Positions 11,052 to 24,574 of a DNA stretch of 64,000 nt are shown piece after piece. Both the position numbers and the translations under genes were made by a program. The stretch lies in contig CM028894.1 in NCBI GenBank assembly GCA_016801885.1, positions 11,979,741-12,043,740 on the forward strand. Direction: 5' to 3'. Below the pieces are notes generated by a model. The model was not told the origin of the DNA, searched no databases, and saw only the letters and a program-made list of their open reading frames with translations. Each line of letters opens with the position of its first letter. Position 1 is the first letter of the stretch. This stretch comes from Toxotes chatareus (Eukaryota > Chordata > Actinopteri > Toxotidae).

Positions 11052-14000
11052 ATGTGTTTTACCGAGGATCTTGCTGATGTTGGAGTTGTGCATATCGGGG
11101 AAAGCCTGCAGAATCTTCCTCCTCTCATCCTTGGCCCAGACCATGAAGGCGTTCATCGGCCGTTTGATGTGCGGCTCGTTGCTGCCACGACCCCGAGACT
11201 CCCGAAATATCCTGGAGTCCGACACGCTGGGGGAGCCTGAGGGGGAGACAAAGGGGGTGGGGGTGAGGAGCGAAAGGTAGGAGGCAGCGTGTTAGGAGAG
11301 GCAGGCAGAAATCAAATAAACTAAAAAAGGAACACAGACTAACAATGATGTTGAAATTTAGAGATTAAAAAAATTTTTTTTTTAGATAAACTGAAAGATT
11401 TAATGTTCATTAATGGGCTGAGAAAATTCTGCTGCTGAAAATCTTCCTTAGCTCATGAAAAGATGTGTACACCCATGCAGTCGTGTGTGTTAGCGGTGAA
11501 AGGTATCAAAATTAAGCTCCTAAACGTACGAAAAATCATATTTTCCAATTCTTCCATATGGCAGTTAAAAAAAAAAAATCACACACTTTCTGTCACCTAA
11601 ATGACTCCCCACATGAGTGTGTGTCCTTGTGCGTCCCTACCGTCAGAGTCTCCACTCATGGTGAAGTCCAGCATGGCGTGGCTGAACTTGTCCTCCGCCT
11701 GCTGCTTCAGCTGTTGACTCAGACTCTCCAAGGCAGCCTTGTCCTGAGCAACACAAACAGTTCACAGTTGCAGTCGGTCAGTGAGTGAGTCAGTGACTGT
11801 GAATATATGAATGAATGAAGCCGCCGACCTGTAGTGATACTGAACAATTGTCTCATTTCCCTCTATTACAGCCAAACAGATCATTCTTCATGTGGCTGCT
11901 CGGTTTTAAATACAACTGTTTCATGTCACAAATATCATTTTGAACCATACAAATCAAATTAGATGCTTGTTGGCCTAAAGCCAGTCTGTCCACAAGAAAG
12001 TCGGTTTTGAAGATGTACAAACTCTTTAACACAAGTAACCAATAAATGAAGGAATGTCAGTCTTTGTCCGCCCGGACGCACAATAAATCAGTTAATAATG
12101 TTGTTTTTGTTAATGGAGCCAAACACACAGAGAAAGGGGACAAAAAACAGCAGCGATTTCTGTAGATAGACAGTTTGTGATTTGGTTCATTTCGATGTCA
12201 ATCTGCGGAAATGTTAATGTCAACATCAAATTGTTAGAGTGCTGTACGCCTGCATGCTTCAACACACATCTGTGTGTATGTTTGCATGTGCAAGAATGTT
12301 GATTACATTTAGTCCTATTTGGATGTTTACTGTTTTGTGTGTGTACTGTATATTATGTGTGTGTGAGTGTGTGTGTGTGTGTAGCGACTCCTGGCAGCCA
12401 CCTGCGAGAGTGGAGTGCCGCGGCTTGCCTCTCTCTTGCAGAGGCCCCCGAGGGTCGACGCATTAGAGGGAGAGAGAACGAGAGAGTGCAGCGCGGACGA
12501 GAGCGAGGCCACGCCGCACGGCCCCCTGGGTATTTATTACAACCAATAAAAGGCTGATTTACTGAGCATTTACATGCTTAATGCAAGCAGCCGGCACACT
12601 CTGCACTAGAACCTGGCTGTCGACGAACTCACACGCTTGCACACACACAGGCACGCAAACACACACACCGCAGTGCACCAGCGCCAGCATTTTACAGTTT
12701 AATTATACGATTAGGAGCGGTACCCAAAACACCGTCGTCTTCTAAAACAACCTTCCAAAAAGTGTCCCTCTCCATTTACATGTGACCCTAACGTGCTGGC
12801 TGACTGGATGGAGGGAGGGCAGAATGATAATGAAATGCATTTTCTCTGTTTTTAGTCCAACAGAGTTTAATTGTTAGAGATAATTTTCCCCCCCAGATTG
12901 GAATAAATATGGCTAAAAAGACAGGGAGGGGAGAGGGAGAATAAAAAAAAAAAAAGCCAGAGACACGATGCACAAAACGCTTGTTTTTTTTCTTCTTTGC
13001 AAGCCATTTAAAAAGTATTTTATTATGTTTTAATAAATGAACGGTAATCTGACGTCGGCTTGAAACGATTTAGTCGTTTTTGCATGTAAATCAGAAATAT
13101 TTCAGGAATTTTCCTCATTTTACACAAATGATCAGCCTCATTCAAACATTGTTGCAGGAAAAAAAAAAGATCATAAAATGTGTCTCACACTTTTAGATTT
13201 TAAGATTAAATGTGCTGTTACAAAGGGCTTTATCCTGTGTGTGTGTGTCTGTGTGTGAGAGGCAGGGACAGAGATGAACAGGGAGACAGAGTGGATGACA
13301 GCCTAGTCTGACATTAAGCCCCAGTACTGTACATGAGAAAAGTGGATTGAATGGCTGACACTGGAGCCAAGACACAAAGTAGCGACAAAACTAATCCTCT
13401 GAGTGTGTCAGAGATGACACTGTCGCATCCGAACGCTGAGAGCTCGCCGACTTCACACTCGCGCAGCACAAAGCCAAAGGGCCGAGGAAACAGCCAGCGA
13501 GAGCGCGTGGCTTCGGAGGCTGAGGAAGAGACACGATTGACTCCTAAAAATCCAGATCTTTAAATTTAAAAAAGATTCAGTTTTCGGCGGCTTGTTGTGT
13601 GTTTAACACTACTTTCAAAAAACACAAAAAAAATTTATATTCTTCATTTTACGTGAAAAATTATGTTTCCTAAAAAAATGTTAAAGTTAATGTTTTACTG
13701 TATAAACCATTAGAAATGGAATGAAACTAATGTTAAATTAAAATGATGGAAAACCTTAGTTTTTCATCTAATTTCTCTGAATTCTTACATGATGACATAC
13801 ACCAATTTAATAAGAAGCAACCAAAATAGAGTAATTAAATTATGTCTGGTATTTTATGATCCCCTGCAGTGGAGTAAAGCGACTAAATACCTCCATCTAA
13901 TGCAACGAATGCGTGGAACACACTGTAAAATATGCTTCTGAAAAATAGGAGAATTCTCTGATGTTCCCTCTTTCTCCAGCACAATTTATCAAACTCCCTA

Positions 14001-17000
14001 ACTTCCTCTCGAGTTCATCTAATTGGCTATTGGACTGAAGCCCTTATACAGTATCAATAGTATATTACTGCCTTTATTCTGTTTAAAAAACATACAATAA
14101 ACCTGGGGTGAAGTGTGAGTTTGACTGTTTGAAACACATCAAATCAAAGAGTAAAAAAAAAAAAAAAAAAAAAAAAAGAGGAAAGAGACAGAGACAGATA
14201 GAGCTGTTGAATGTCAGCGGTGCAGATGCTTCAAGCACATTGTTGCTCTGTATGTTTGTGTGTGTGTTGGTTAGTGTGTGTGTGTGCATGCGCGTGCACC
14301 AGCTGACTCCCAATGTGTTTAACAAATAACCACAATTTAGCCACGCTGCTGAGGAGCCGGCGCCGTCACTTCACATTACCGTCTCCTCGACGCTCCGCTC
14401 TGCCACACACACGCTCACAAACACACACACACACACATGCACATAACCCTGCAGTGCGCCTTACAGACACACTCATTACCTCTGAGACGCCTCTGGTTTT
14501 ACCTTATCTGCCCCTGTTTAGCTTCAACACATTTCAGCGAGCACAATGTACACTGATTTGCCTCCTACATAGTGCAGTGGGGATGGCATATGGCAAGACA
14601 AATTATTACACCCTGACACTGAGACGGTACAGCTTGTGATGACTTAGGAGACTTTTTTTTCTGCATTTTGGGAGAATTTATGAATTTAGACCATTTTCTT
14701 TTTTGAGATAAAGTACAACAATTTTGCATATATTTTTAAGGGGACCATCAAGTTTTGTTGTTATCGATGAGTGGGACTCACTTTTCAAAAAAATTTTACC
14801 ACATGAAGCATTTTGAAGGAGTCTCAGCAGTTATTTCAGCATGCATTTTCATCCCAAAGGTCAGAACAAATAAAAATAAAAGACTTTAAAATAAACAAAT
14901 GGTCTTTAAGGTACTATTATGGACCTTTACATATAATATACAACATCCCTGTTTTTTTTTTTGTATCATTATTTTAAATGTCAGTTGAATTTTGTTGAAT
15001 TTTATAGCGACTGTGGGGGCAGCTGTCACACTCGTCACACTGGATCTGCGTAATTTAAAGTGGTCTACCTTGTCCGTGCGTCCGTTGTTGAGGCTGAGGT
15101 TGCTGACGGCGGCCACCTTGGCGTCCAGGACCTGCTGCTCTCTCTTCAGCTGCTCCTTCATCTGCCGGGCCTCGGCGAAGGCCTTGGTCACGGCCTCGTG
15201 GTCGTTCAGGTAGGCTGTCGAGGACAGCGACGACAACAAGTCTGCTGAGACACAGACAGAGGAATGGAGACACAGAGAGAAGATGAGCACCTAATTTGGT
15301 TTTGCATATTCATTTAAGGTGGTAAAAGGATTGATCTGATTCCTTTTGAATGTCATTATTCGCTTTATTTGTACTTTAAATGTAAAAAAATAATGGGAGA
15401 GAACAATAAAGAGAAATTTGGAATAGCCTATTGCTTTTACAGTTGAGTAAAAGAATGTGACTGTATGTGTGTGTTAGTGCGTGTGTGTTTATGTTTGGGA
15501 AGCTGGCAGGAGGTTTTCATCCAGAATAAATCTTCCCCTGAACCATGAGGTAAAGACATTAACATACACTTGATGAGGGGAGTTTTGCCGGGGCATCTGT
15601 GTATGTGTGTGTGTGTGTGTGTCTTTCACTGTGTGCCTCTCTCAGACTCACTCACACACACACACACTGACCACTTGAGCTCGTGGAGATGGGAATGTGA
15701 GTCAGAGTGTGCCTGTAGCTAGCCTTGCAACATGCTGGTCACTGCCTCCCCACCTGCCCTCAGCCGTAAACACACAAAGTATGTGCCCACAAACACACAC
15801 ATACATACATTCAAAAAATTATAAAGAGTCACTCTATCAAACCCTAGACGATGAATGTTTTAAATCACATTAAAACATCCACCATTCACTTTCCTTTTCT
15901 CCTGTGTGCTCACACAAACACACACACAGACACACACACACATCTCTGCCTCTTTTCATCTGAACCCTCACAGTTCTACTTTGAAGAGAGGTGGCCAGAT
16001 GACTCTTATTATGGCTAAAAAGTCCTGCTAATTTTCCCAGTTGAGAACATCTGCCCCGCCGCCTCGCAAAGATTAGATCTCCTCACTCCTCCTCGCCACC
16101 TATTATTTGTATTATTTCCGCAGCTTACCCGCCGATGAGGCATCCGAGGCATCTGTTCTGACTGTGTGTGTGTGAGTGTGTGGATGTGTGTGTTTGTGTG
16201 CACCGCTATCGCCTCTCTCTATCAGCCGGGTTAGCTCTTAACAAAGAGCCGTGGCTGGCTTATGGGGCCTTTATCTGCGCTAATCCGCACTACTAATGCC
16301 ATCTCAGGCCAGATTACCAGCTTCAGATTGGTAATGACAGAGCCGTGAACTCTTTCAGAAGTCATAACAGGAAAATCTGGATGTGAGCGGGGCCGAACAG
16401 GGGGTGGGAGGGGGGAAGCGAGAGAGGACAGAAGAGGGAGAGGAGAGAGGGCAATGGAATCGGGTAGCAGTCAATTTTAATCTGGAGTCAAATGAGAGGG
16501 AGGGGGACAGATAGATATTCTTGTACACATGAATGTGTGTGTGAATCTCGCTCAGACTGACAGCGATGCCAACCATCCAGACAAGTGAATGTGACCCAGA
16601 TAGAAGGGGAGGAGGGGGGTCTCTCTCGCTCTCTCATTCTCTTTATCTTTCTCACTCTACACACACACAAGTTTAGTCTCTGAGCGCCAAATCTCTACAG
16701 ACAGGGCGCAATACATTTTTGACCATAAAAAACAGTCCGGCAGGGAGATCAGAGGGAACTCCAGTATTTTGTGACAGGGACAGAGACAAATGTGTGATCG
16801 TGGTAGAAGTTACAGGCGCTGACAGTCCTTCAGTTTGGTTTGAGATGAGTAGATGGATGGATGGATGGATAGATAGATGGAGTTGGAGAAAGAGGAACAC
16901 GCCTCTGGGTTGGTAGGTGTCAGAAAAGAAAGAGAGGTGCACTGTGGAGAAGTTAGCAGAGACAGACAAACTCAAACTATCCTCTAACAATCTTCTATTT

Positions 17001-19879
17001 GCTAAATGAACCCAGTTAAATCACCTTTTACCTGCAGAGACATTACAAAAGTAAGTTAGTAAGTAAGTTAGTGAGCAGAAAACTCTGCAAACGCATAGGA
17101 CCAGTCCAATGATATGCTACTGGTTTGCACTTACTTATAAGCTTTGGATCTATAAAATTCATCCACCAAATCATTATGACATAAACTCATACAAGTAAAG
17201 CCAGTATGTTAAATGAGGAGCATCTCTATTTAAAGTCAAAATTACTTTGCTAACTAGTTGATTATAAACCTATTTATCACTATGTAAAATTTAATTTCAT
17301 ATAATCAGTTGTGGAAGAAGCATTAAGATCCTTTACTTTATTTACCATGTAAATATAACCTGGACACACACACACACTCACTCACTCACTCACTCACTCC
17401 CACATCAATACGACCGCCTGTAGACTCTTTTCCAATTTGTCTGCCCCCCTTCTATCCCCTGTGAACTTGTAACAGGAATCCTAATACGACTATGAACTGT
17501 AATAACAAAATGTGCTGGTGACTGGGTAAACTCAGTGGCAACAGATGGGACCATGAGTTGCTACAACATAACTGGGATCTGCAACACACACTGGTATCCA
17601 CGCACAAATAATTCAACACACAAACTTTAAACACTGTAATCCATTTTTCTGAACAAAAAACATCTGGGACCGCAAATCCACTAATCTGATATTAAATCCG
17701 CCGATTTGTTGAAAAACAGTGAGATTAGCCAAGAAGTCAGAAAAAAAAAATGACTAACTGCCTATTGCATAGGAGGAGGAGGTGGGATTGTGTTTGTGTG
17801 TGTGTGTGTGTGTGTGTGCCTTTGTGTGCGTTGGAGTGTGTGTTTGAGTGTGTGTGCTGTCATTGTGTCATTAATGCTGGGTGTTTGCGCTGTCCTGGCT
17901 CATGTAAGAGGCTTGTCTAATCTCATTGGTGATACCTCCTGTCTGTCATGCGCTCCTCTCTTTATTATTCCCCCGCTTCATCGCTCGGGAAAAAAAAAGT
18001 GCTAATCCCCATCTCTCTCTCTCTCTTTCCCCTCACTCCTATGTCTCTCTGTCTCTTTCAGTCACTAATAAACACATAACAATGAAGCAGCCCCGAGGCA
18101 AATGGCGACATGGAAGAAAAACACAAACACACTAATTATAGCCTGTTACATATGTGTAATATTTGAACTATCAGCGTTGCGTGAAAAATGGATTAAGAGT
18201 ACAAAATAGTGATTCATTTATGTCATATTTTATGTATGTGTGCATATGGCCGGGTATGATTATGGTACTGGCACTAGCGACAATGGCAACACTATGAGGA
18301 AAACACGATTTTTGTCATCGCCACTTCCAGCAGAACTATTACTGGTTTCCATAAAGACTTGCATTGTCATTATGAGAACAATGTGCAAACGATTTTCATG
18401 AGAGTGTACTGAAGTGTAGGTACACTCACACTGCCTGTATACAATATGTAACCATTCACACCTTTTGTTTGACCATTTTGTTTGTGTACAGTATGAGTCG
18501 AGTCTATTTCTGTAATAGCACTTCTCACAATCTGTAAAGCTTCCCCGAACTCACTGATGCTCATTGCATTGTAGACATTTTTATACTGCTATTTTTTTTT
18601 ATGGATGTAGCCACGGATCCAGCTGGCTTTGCAGGAAGATGACTTCCTTATTCTTGTTTCCATCTAAAAAGCTCAGATTGGCTAAATGTCTCTCCAACAA
18701 GGGGTAACAGGCATCAGTGAGCACAACATCAGACCTATTTGAATTGCTAAACAATCTGGAGATGTCGGTGGTGACTCAGAGATTCATAACAGTGCTAGCC
18801 ATGTTCCCAGATATCAGGAATTTACTTGGTGAGGACAGTGTTATAACAACTTACAGCCAACTGTTTGCAAAACTACAAAAAAGAGTAATAAGTTGTAATA
18901 ATCTGGTATTATCCTTTAACTTTCCTGTGGTGCATGTGTGTGTTTGTGTGGTGGATACTTGAGTCCACTTACCTATTGAGCTGACTCTGGTTGGTGGTCC
19001 TCCGATGCTGGAGGGGGCGACACTATGCTTCATGGAGCCTGCGGGGCCCAGCTTGGCGGCAGCAGCAGCAGGGACCTGTGGGGAAGTTGGGGGGGAGTTG
19101 GGTGACTTGCTCTCGGATGCCTTAGGCTTGGCCGACAGGTTCAGTGGCTGTGCACCCTCACTGTCCTGCAAAAACCAAAACAGCACAGTTTCGCCTGCTG
19201 TGACCACCGTAGGAATTTGGAAGCGGGAGGCAGGAGGGACCCCTCGCCTTCCCTAACTGAGACCACTCGCAATTGAGGCTTTAACACGTACTAATTAAAC
19301 GGAAGCCCATGCACAGCAATCTGAGGCAAGCCTGGCGGGACAGATGACAAGGTGCATGCCACTGCCCGTCTCCAAACAGCTCGGTCAGAAGCAAAAAAAA
19401 AAATTAATGGCACAAACAAAAATACATGTACCACATATTTTTGGTGCAAACCACTGACATTCACATGCAAAACTGCTGACTTCCTACCGCAGCAAAGCCA
19501 ACCTTCAGACAGGGCAGAGACGACACGATTCATGCACATGCACGCTCCACATGTAGGCGCCAGTAAACATGCATTACAGTACAACACTGCTCCTCGACAT
19601 GCTTCAAACAAGGCCAGAGGCAAGAGCAACAATCAAACACGTGAGGAGGAGAAACACCTTGAAAACGACAGTGGACTCCTCTCTCTGTCTTTCATGAAGA
19701 ATAACACCTCCCACAGACTGTCTTTACAGCTGTGGGAGACTAAAGACACGGTGACGTCTCAATGTATCAAACAGCTAACAGAACAGAGGACTGTCTGCCA
19801 CTTCAATGTGCACTTGCTCCATTAGAAACAGGGGACCAGCAGCACTTTCTGCCTCAAAGACAACACACACACACTCACA

Positions 19880-19951
<72 letters not shown>

Positions 19952-20774
19952 GCAACCAATCAATACATCTTTTGAAGCATCTGTTTTTTGATGCCAACAG
20001 TATTTGTACATTAAGGTAGGGGCCATGTATTATGATGCCAAAAAAGACGCTGTATTCATGTATCTGTATTATTACATTTCCTCATTCATCTACATCAGGG
20101 GATGTCTGCACACAGTACAAGTAGCAGTCAGCGGCCCCTAAATGAATCGGCATGTGGACCACCAAACGAAGCCCGGGGCTGTTATCACGTTAATTGTCAT
20201 GGCAACATCACCCCTGCCGATGACCTAATCCAATCAGGGGGAGCCTCAGAGGGTCACATGACAGGAAGGAAGGAATTACATCGCCAAGGGGCCAGATGTA
20301 CACAGACCACTCTGTGTAATTAAAACTCTGCAATTAAAAGGCAGACACAACATGGGACGGCTTAATGGGCCCGCTACTAAAGATGCACAACAATAGTGTT
20401 TACGTGCTGTAGAAATACAGCTTGTTTTTGTTTTTTTCAGACTGTTTTGTTTTGTTTACAGTAATACATTAATTGTCTGTGTGTGTTTTAGCATTGCAGG
20501 TGTGGTTCTATTGTAGCTCAGTTTAAACCACAGAATAGAACAGACACATTATTTTTCTTTATTTTCTGATCATTAGTCTAATTGCTGCTTAGGAGGAGCA
20601 GCATCCAGCATACAGTGGGATACAAAAAGAGAGCAAGTACTGTATCTGTGTGTGTGTGGTATCTCCACTCATTAAGGCCGACTTTCCCTGATTCCCACTC
20701 CTTGAGTCGTACTAAGCCTTATGAGCCCCTCACAACTCAATTAAGCCCTTCCAATTAAGCCCCTACATGTGTAC

Positions 20775-20818
<44 letters not shown>

Positions 20819-21516
20819 GTTCGTGTGCGTGTGCGTGTGTGTGTGTGTGTGTGAGATCGCAAGTTTGTGTGTGCATGTTCGTGCGTGTGCGATGAGGCCT
20901 AACCGGATTGTCCTTCATTAGAGGGGTCTTTCTAAATAGACGGAGGACCCCCAAAGATGCCTTCAGTGAGACAATGGGCTGGAGAAGAAGAGGAGAGAAA
21001 GGAGAAGAGAAAAACTGAGCGGGATCTTCTCAATCCTGACCCATATTATGGTGGGCTTTGGCTGGGAACGCGTTTGAATATTTATTACAAATAGATAATA
21101 CCTCCGCCTCTTGTACAGTGGATGGGGGAGTTTCCTCTCTGCGCCAAGCCAAATCCTATGGTGGGAAGGTGGCCAACCTGCATTATGCCAGTGTGGAGGA
21201 ATTAGTTTAGACAGTGGAGCTGAGAGGCTTGGACCGACTTGTTTATGTGTGTGTGTGTCATTGTTCAACAAGCTCTAAATCTCATGAGTGTGTGTGTATA
21301 TGTGTGTGTGTGTGTGAGTATATGTGTGTGTGCGCGTGTGTGTGAGGCCTCTAAAGCCTCTGAAAGGCTTGGAATCTTGAATTAATACAATTGCTTTTGT
21401 GTCTCTCTTGGCTGATGAAACAGTCTCCAGCTTTGAGGCCGAAAACATGCAGAGTGACAGCAAGAGCCAGAGGGACAGAGAGAGACAGAGAGAAAGCAGG
21501 AGGGGAGAGATAATGC

Positions 21517-21549
<33 letters not shown>

Positions 21550-22535
21550 CGTGTGTGTGGGCTGTATCACTTCTGTGGATGCAGACATGTGAAAGCGACA
21601 TCAGGGTTCTGCATCTCATCACAGGAGCTGACGGTTCAATTAACAGGACAAGTGTGTGTGCCACTATCGTTTATCCTGGTTAGGCCAGTATGTGTATGTG
21701 TGTGTGTGCCACAATGTCCACATCAACACCTTTACATGTTCCTCTCGTACTGCATCTTCCTCTCTCTGTCTCCTCCTCTCTTCCTTTCCTTCCAGCAATA
21801 AGTGACTGTTTGGATATTAATTATATTGTCATTTCTAATTCTATCCGACAGCAGAGGAGGCAGACATGACACTGTTTCTTTCAGTATGTGGCAACGATTC
21901 AAACTCTAATTCCTCAACTATGGAAATTTGCTTGATATTTTCGATTAGACTAGGATTCAGTGGTAAACCTTTAAAGGTTTACACTTTCCTGCTTTAGGCC
22001 ATCAAGGGCCATGAATAGATAAATGACATTTTTGCAAGTGTCCAAACAGCAAGCAAACCTCTTCCCAAAAACCCTTTTAAGTGATAGGAGGGGGTCTGTA
22101 GCGTATAAGTGTGCGTGTGTGTATGCACACGGTCAGTAACACTACTGTAGGTAGCAGTTTGCTGGCTGCATATTGTCATTATATGCCAGATGTTGGAAAC
22201 TGAGGTTTTGATTTCCATTTCAGTTGCAAGCTAAATCTGGTGTGTGAGCAGTCATATTCAGATCCTTTACTTAAGTAAAATTAATAACGCTATTATACAA
22301 ATACCTACTTTCGTGAAAGTACATTCAAAACTGTAGTTAACTAAGCTACTTGAGTAAATTTGTCTAGTTACCTTCCACCACTGCGTGTGTGTGATGCATG
22401 TCAGCGAATGGGCTACATATGGTGCTTAATTTGAATTGCACTATTGTATGGGTCTGTATGCATGCCTGCCTACGTCTAAAAATCCAGTCTTGCGTATAAG
22501 AAAGCTGCATGTATGCTGCAGTGATTTGTGCATGT

Positions 22536-22602
<67 letters not shown>

Positions 22603-24498
22603 GGTGCATGGTTTCTAGTTGGTATCTTGTTCAACACCTATGTGTGTGTGTGTGTGTGTGTGTGCTTGTGCATTTGCTCATGTGTGTGTGCGTCCATGTC
22701 TCACCCGAGGGTAAAGCACTTAAGCGTTGTGTGCCTGAGTCCAAACAGCTGTGAGCAGAGGCAGGCAGAGGGTCTCTAAATGACTTGAGACCTGAGATAG
22801 AGCCCACAGGGGAAGCACACCTCTGAAATATACATGTCACTCACCCAGAGAGAGAGAGAGAGAGAGAGAGACGGGAAAATGAAAAGAGAGAGTTTGAGAA
22901 AGAAAGAGTGAGAGTGCTGCAGTGGTCAGACTGAAGGAGATAAATCAAAAAAGAGAAGAAGGAGGAGGTTGAGAGTGACAGGGACGTAGAAAAAAAGAAA
23001 AAGCAAGAAAGAATCATTACTTATCTAATTCCTGTCTCTACATGCTCCCAAACAGAGCTACAGCATGGGGGAGTAACACCAAAACAGCTCTGAGGTCAAT
23101 CGGCCATTTTGGCTCCATGGGGCCCGTCAGGATCCATGTGGGTCCACTCCCCAGTCTGCCACTCCTGCTGGACTGGGGAGGCCATTACGGCTTCCCACAT
23201 CCCCTCCACCACAGGCCGTGGCACTCGCCTGTCAGCCCAACTCCATATATATGGTAATAAGACGTGTGTGTCAGTGGGGCAGGATGGTTGTGTGCGTGTG
23301 TATGTGTGTGTGTGTGTGTGATGGAGGGTTGATGGACAAGAAAGCAGGGGTGCAAGCTCTGGGGTCAAGCACAAGCTTTAATCTGGGCCAGGAGCTAGTC
23401 CTAACAGTGTGTGTGTGTGTTTGTGAACGCAGGAGCTGGCAAAGGCCAAGAACAATGTGGGGGGAAAAAAGAGGGATGAAGGAGGGTAATTAGGTTCCAA
23501 GTAGCAAAGGAAAAGATGTGGAAGTGGAAATGTAGAAAGAAAAAAGAGGGGAGAAGACGAGAGGAATAGAAAGAAAAAGGAGAAGAGTTGTGAAACTTTG
23601 ATTTATGTGACAAAATGTGGGGTTTGCACAAATCTGAATTCAGATTTTCAAACTCTGTGGGATTTTGATAGTGTTGTCCAACTCCTCAATAGACTGGCCC
23701 AACCCCCGTGTGTGTGTGTCACTGTCTGTGTGTGTGTGAGTGTGTGTTGATTTGTGACTGACCACTACACTTGTGGGGGGGTCCTGACAGAGGACAGCAG
23801 GGGGCATGGGGGGTTATGTATGTGTGTGTATGGGTGGGTTGGGGGTGGGGGTTGTGGGGTGGTCAGGGTCCCAACAGTCCACCAGATATTCATAGAATTC
23901 CACTCGAGTGGACACAAGGCTTCCCTTCGCCCCTATTGGGCAGCCAGCCGAGAAAACAGCACAAACACCAATACATCCTCAAATCCACCGTGGCCGGATA
24001 TCAGCTGGAGTTTTGTGATAAAGTTGGAGTGTTTGATTTGCAGAGGTTGACTTCGAGTTTGACTGTTGTATCAAGGTGCGCATTAGTATGAGGAGCTGAC
24101 CGTTGCTCACAGAAAAAAGAAAAAAAAGACAAGATTCGGGTTGCAATGCAAGACTCAGACAAGCCTGGACACACATTTTCAGATCATGCATTGTGGTGAA
24201 AGACAATCTTATCCAAGCAGACATTCAGTCTCTCAGTCTGTATTGTAACACTAGAAAGGCCAGAGTGCATGTAGTTAGACAGCAAATGCAAACAGCAAAT
24301 TTCTTGCTATGAGTCCAAAAAAAAATGCAGTTTCTTAAAAAAGTGAAAGAATTTGCCAGTGTAGAATAGATTTCAAGATTTCCACTGAAATCCACTTTTT
24401 TTGTTGTAAGAAATTTGTGTCTTTATCTTGAAATAAAAAAGAGTAAGGCAGCTTGTGGCAGTGGAACGGGAAAAGACTAAACTTAAGTTTTGGAATAA

Positions 24499-24574
<76 letters not shown>

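Larger units (their letters stand above)
9905..11062 (-). other. sox5: sox5 intron within the HMG box (1158 bp)
   Basis: A phase 1 intron splitting the HMG box. It holds (TG)n at about 10393-10418, a (TA)n at 10868-10891, a (GT)n at 11012-11049 next to the donor, a GA-rich run near 10570-10620 and a complex block at 10620-10810. No coding sequence was seen. Confidence 0.85.
11744..15068 (-). other. sox5: sox5 intron (3.3 kb)
   Basis: A phase 0 intron. It contains short TG/CA repeats (about 12355-12382, 12640-12668, 14400-14440), a 25-nt A run at 14153-14177, an AT-rich stretch at 13560-13850 and a complex GC-balanced block at about 12400-12620. No exon was found. Confidence 0.8.
15242..18972 (-). 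other. sox5: sox5 intron (3.7 kb)
   Basis: A phase 1 intron. It contains several CA/TG runs (15600-15665, 15905-15940, 16160-16200, 17790-17820), a (GGAT)n/(AGAT)n patch at 16853-16878, an (ACTC)n patch at 17370-17400, a hAT-like fragment at 17306-17345 and a complex block at 16205-16360. No coding exon was seen. Confidence 0.8.

Noticed and set aside
19352..19825. 157-codon plus-strand open frame
   Set aside because: It has no recognisable similarity, unremarkable intron composition and ends near a CA repeat. Probably a chance frame.
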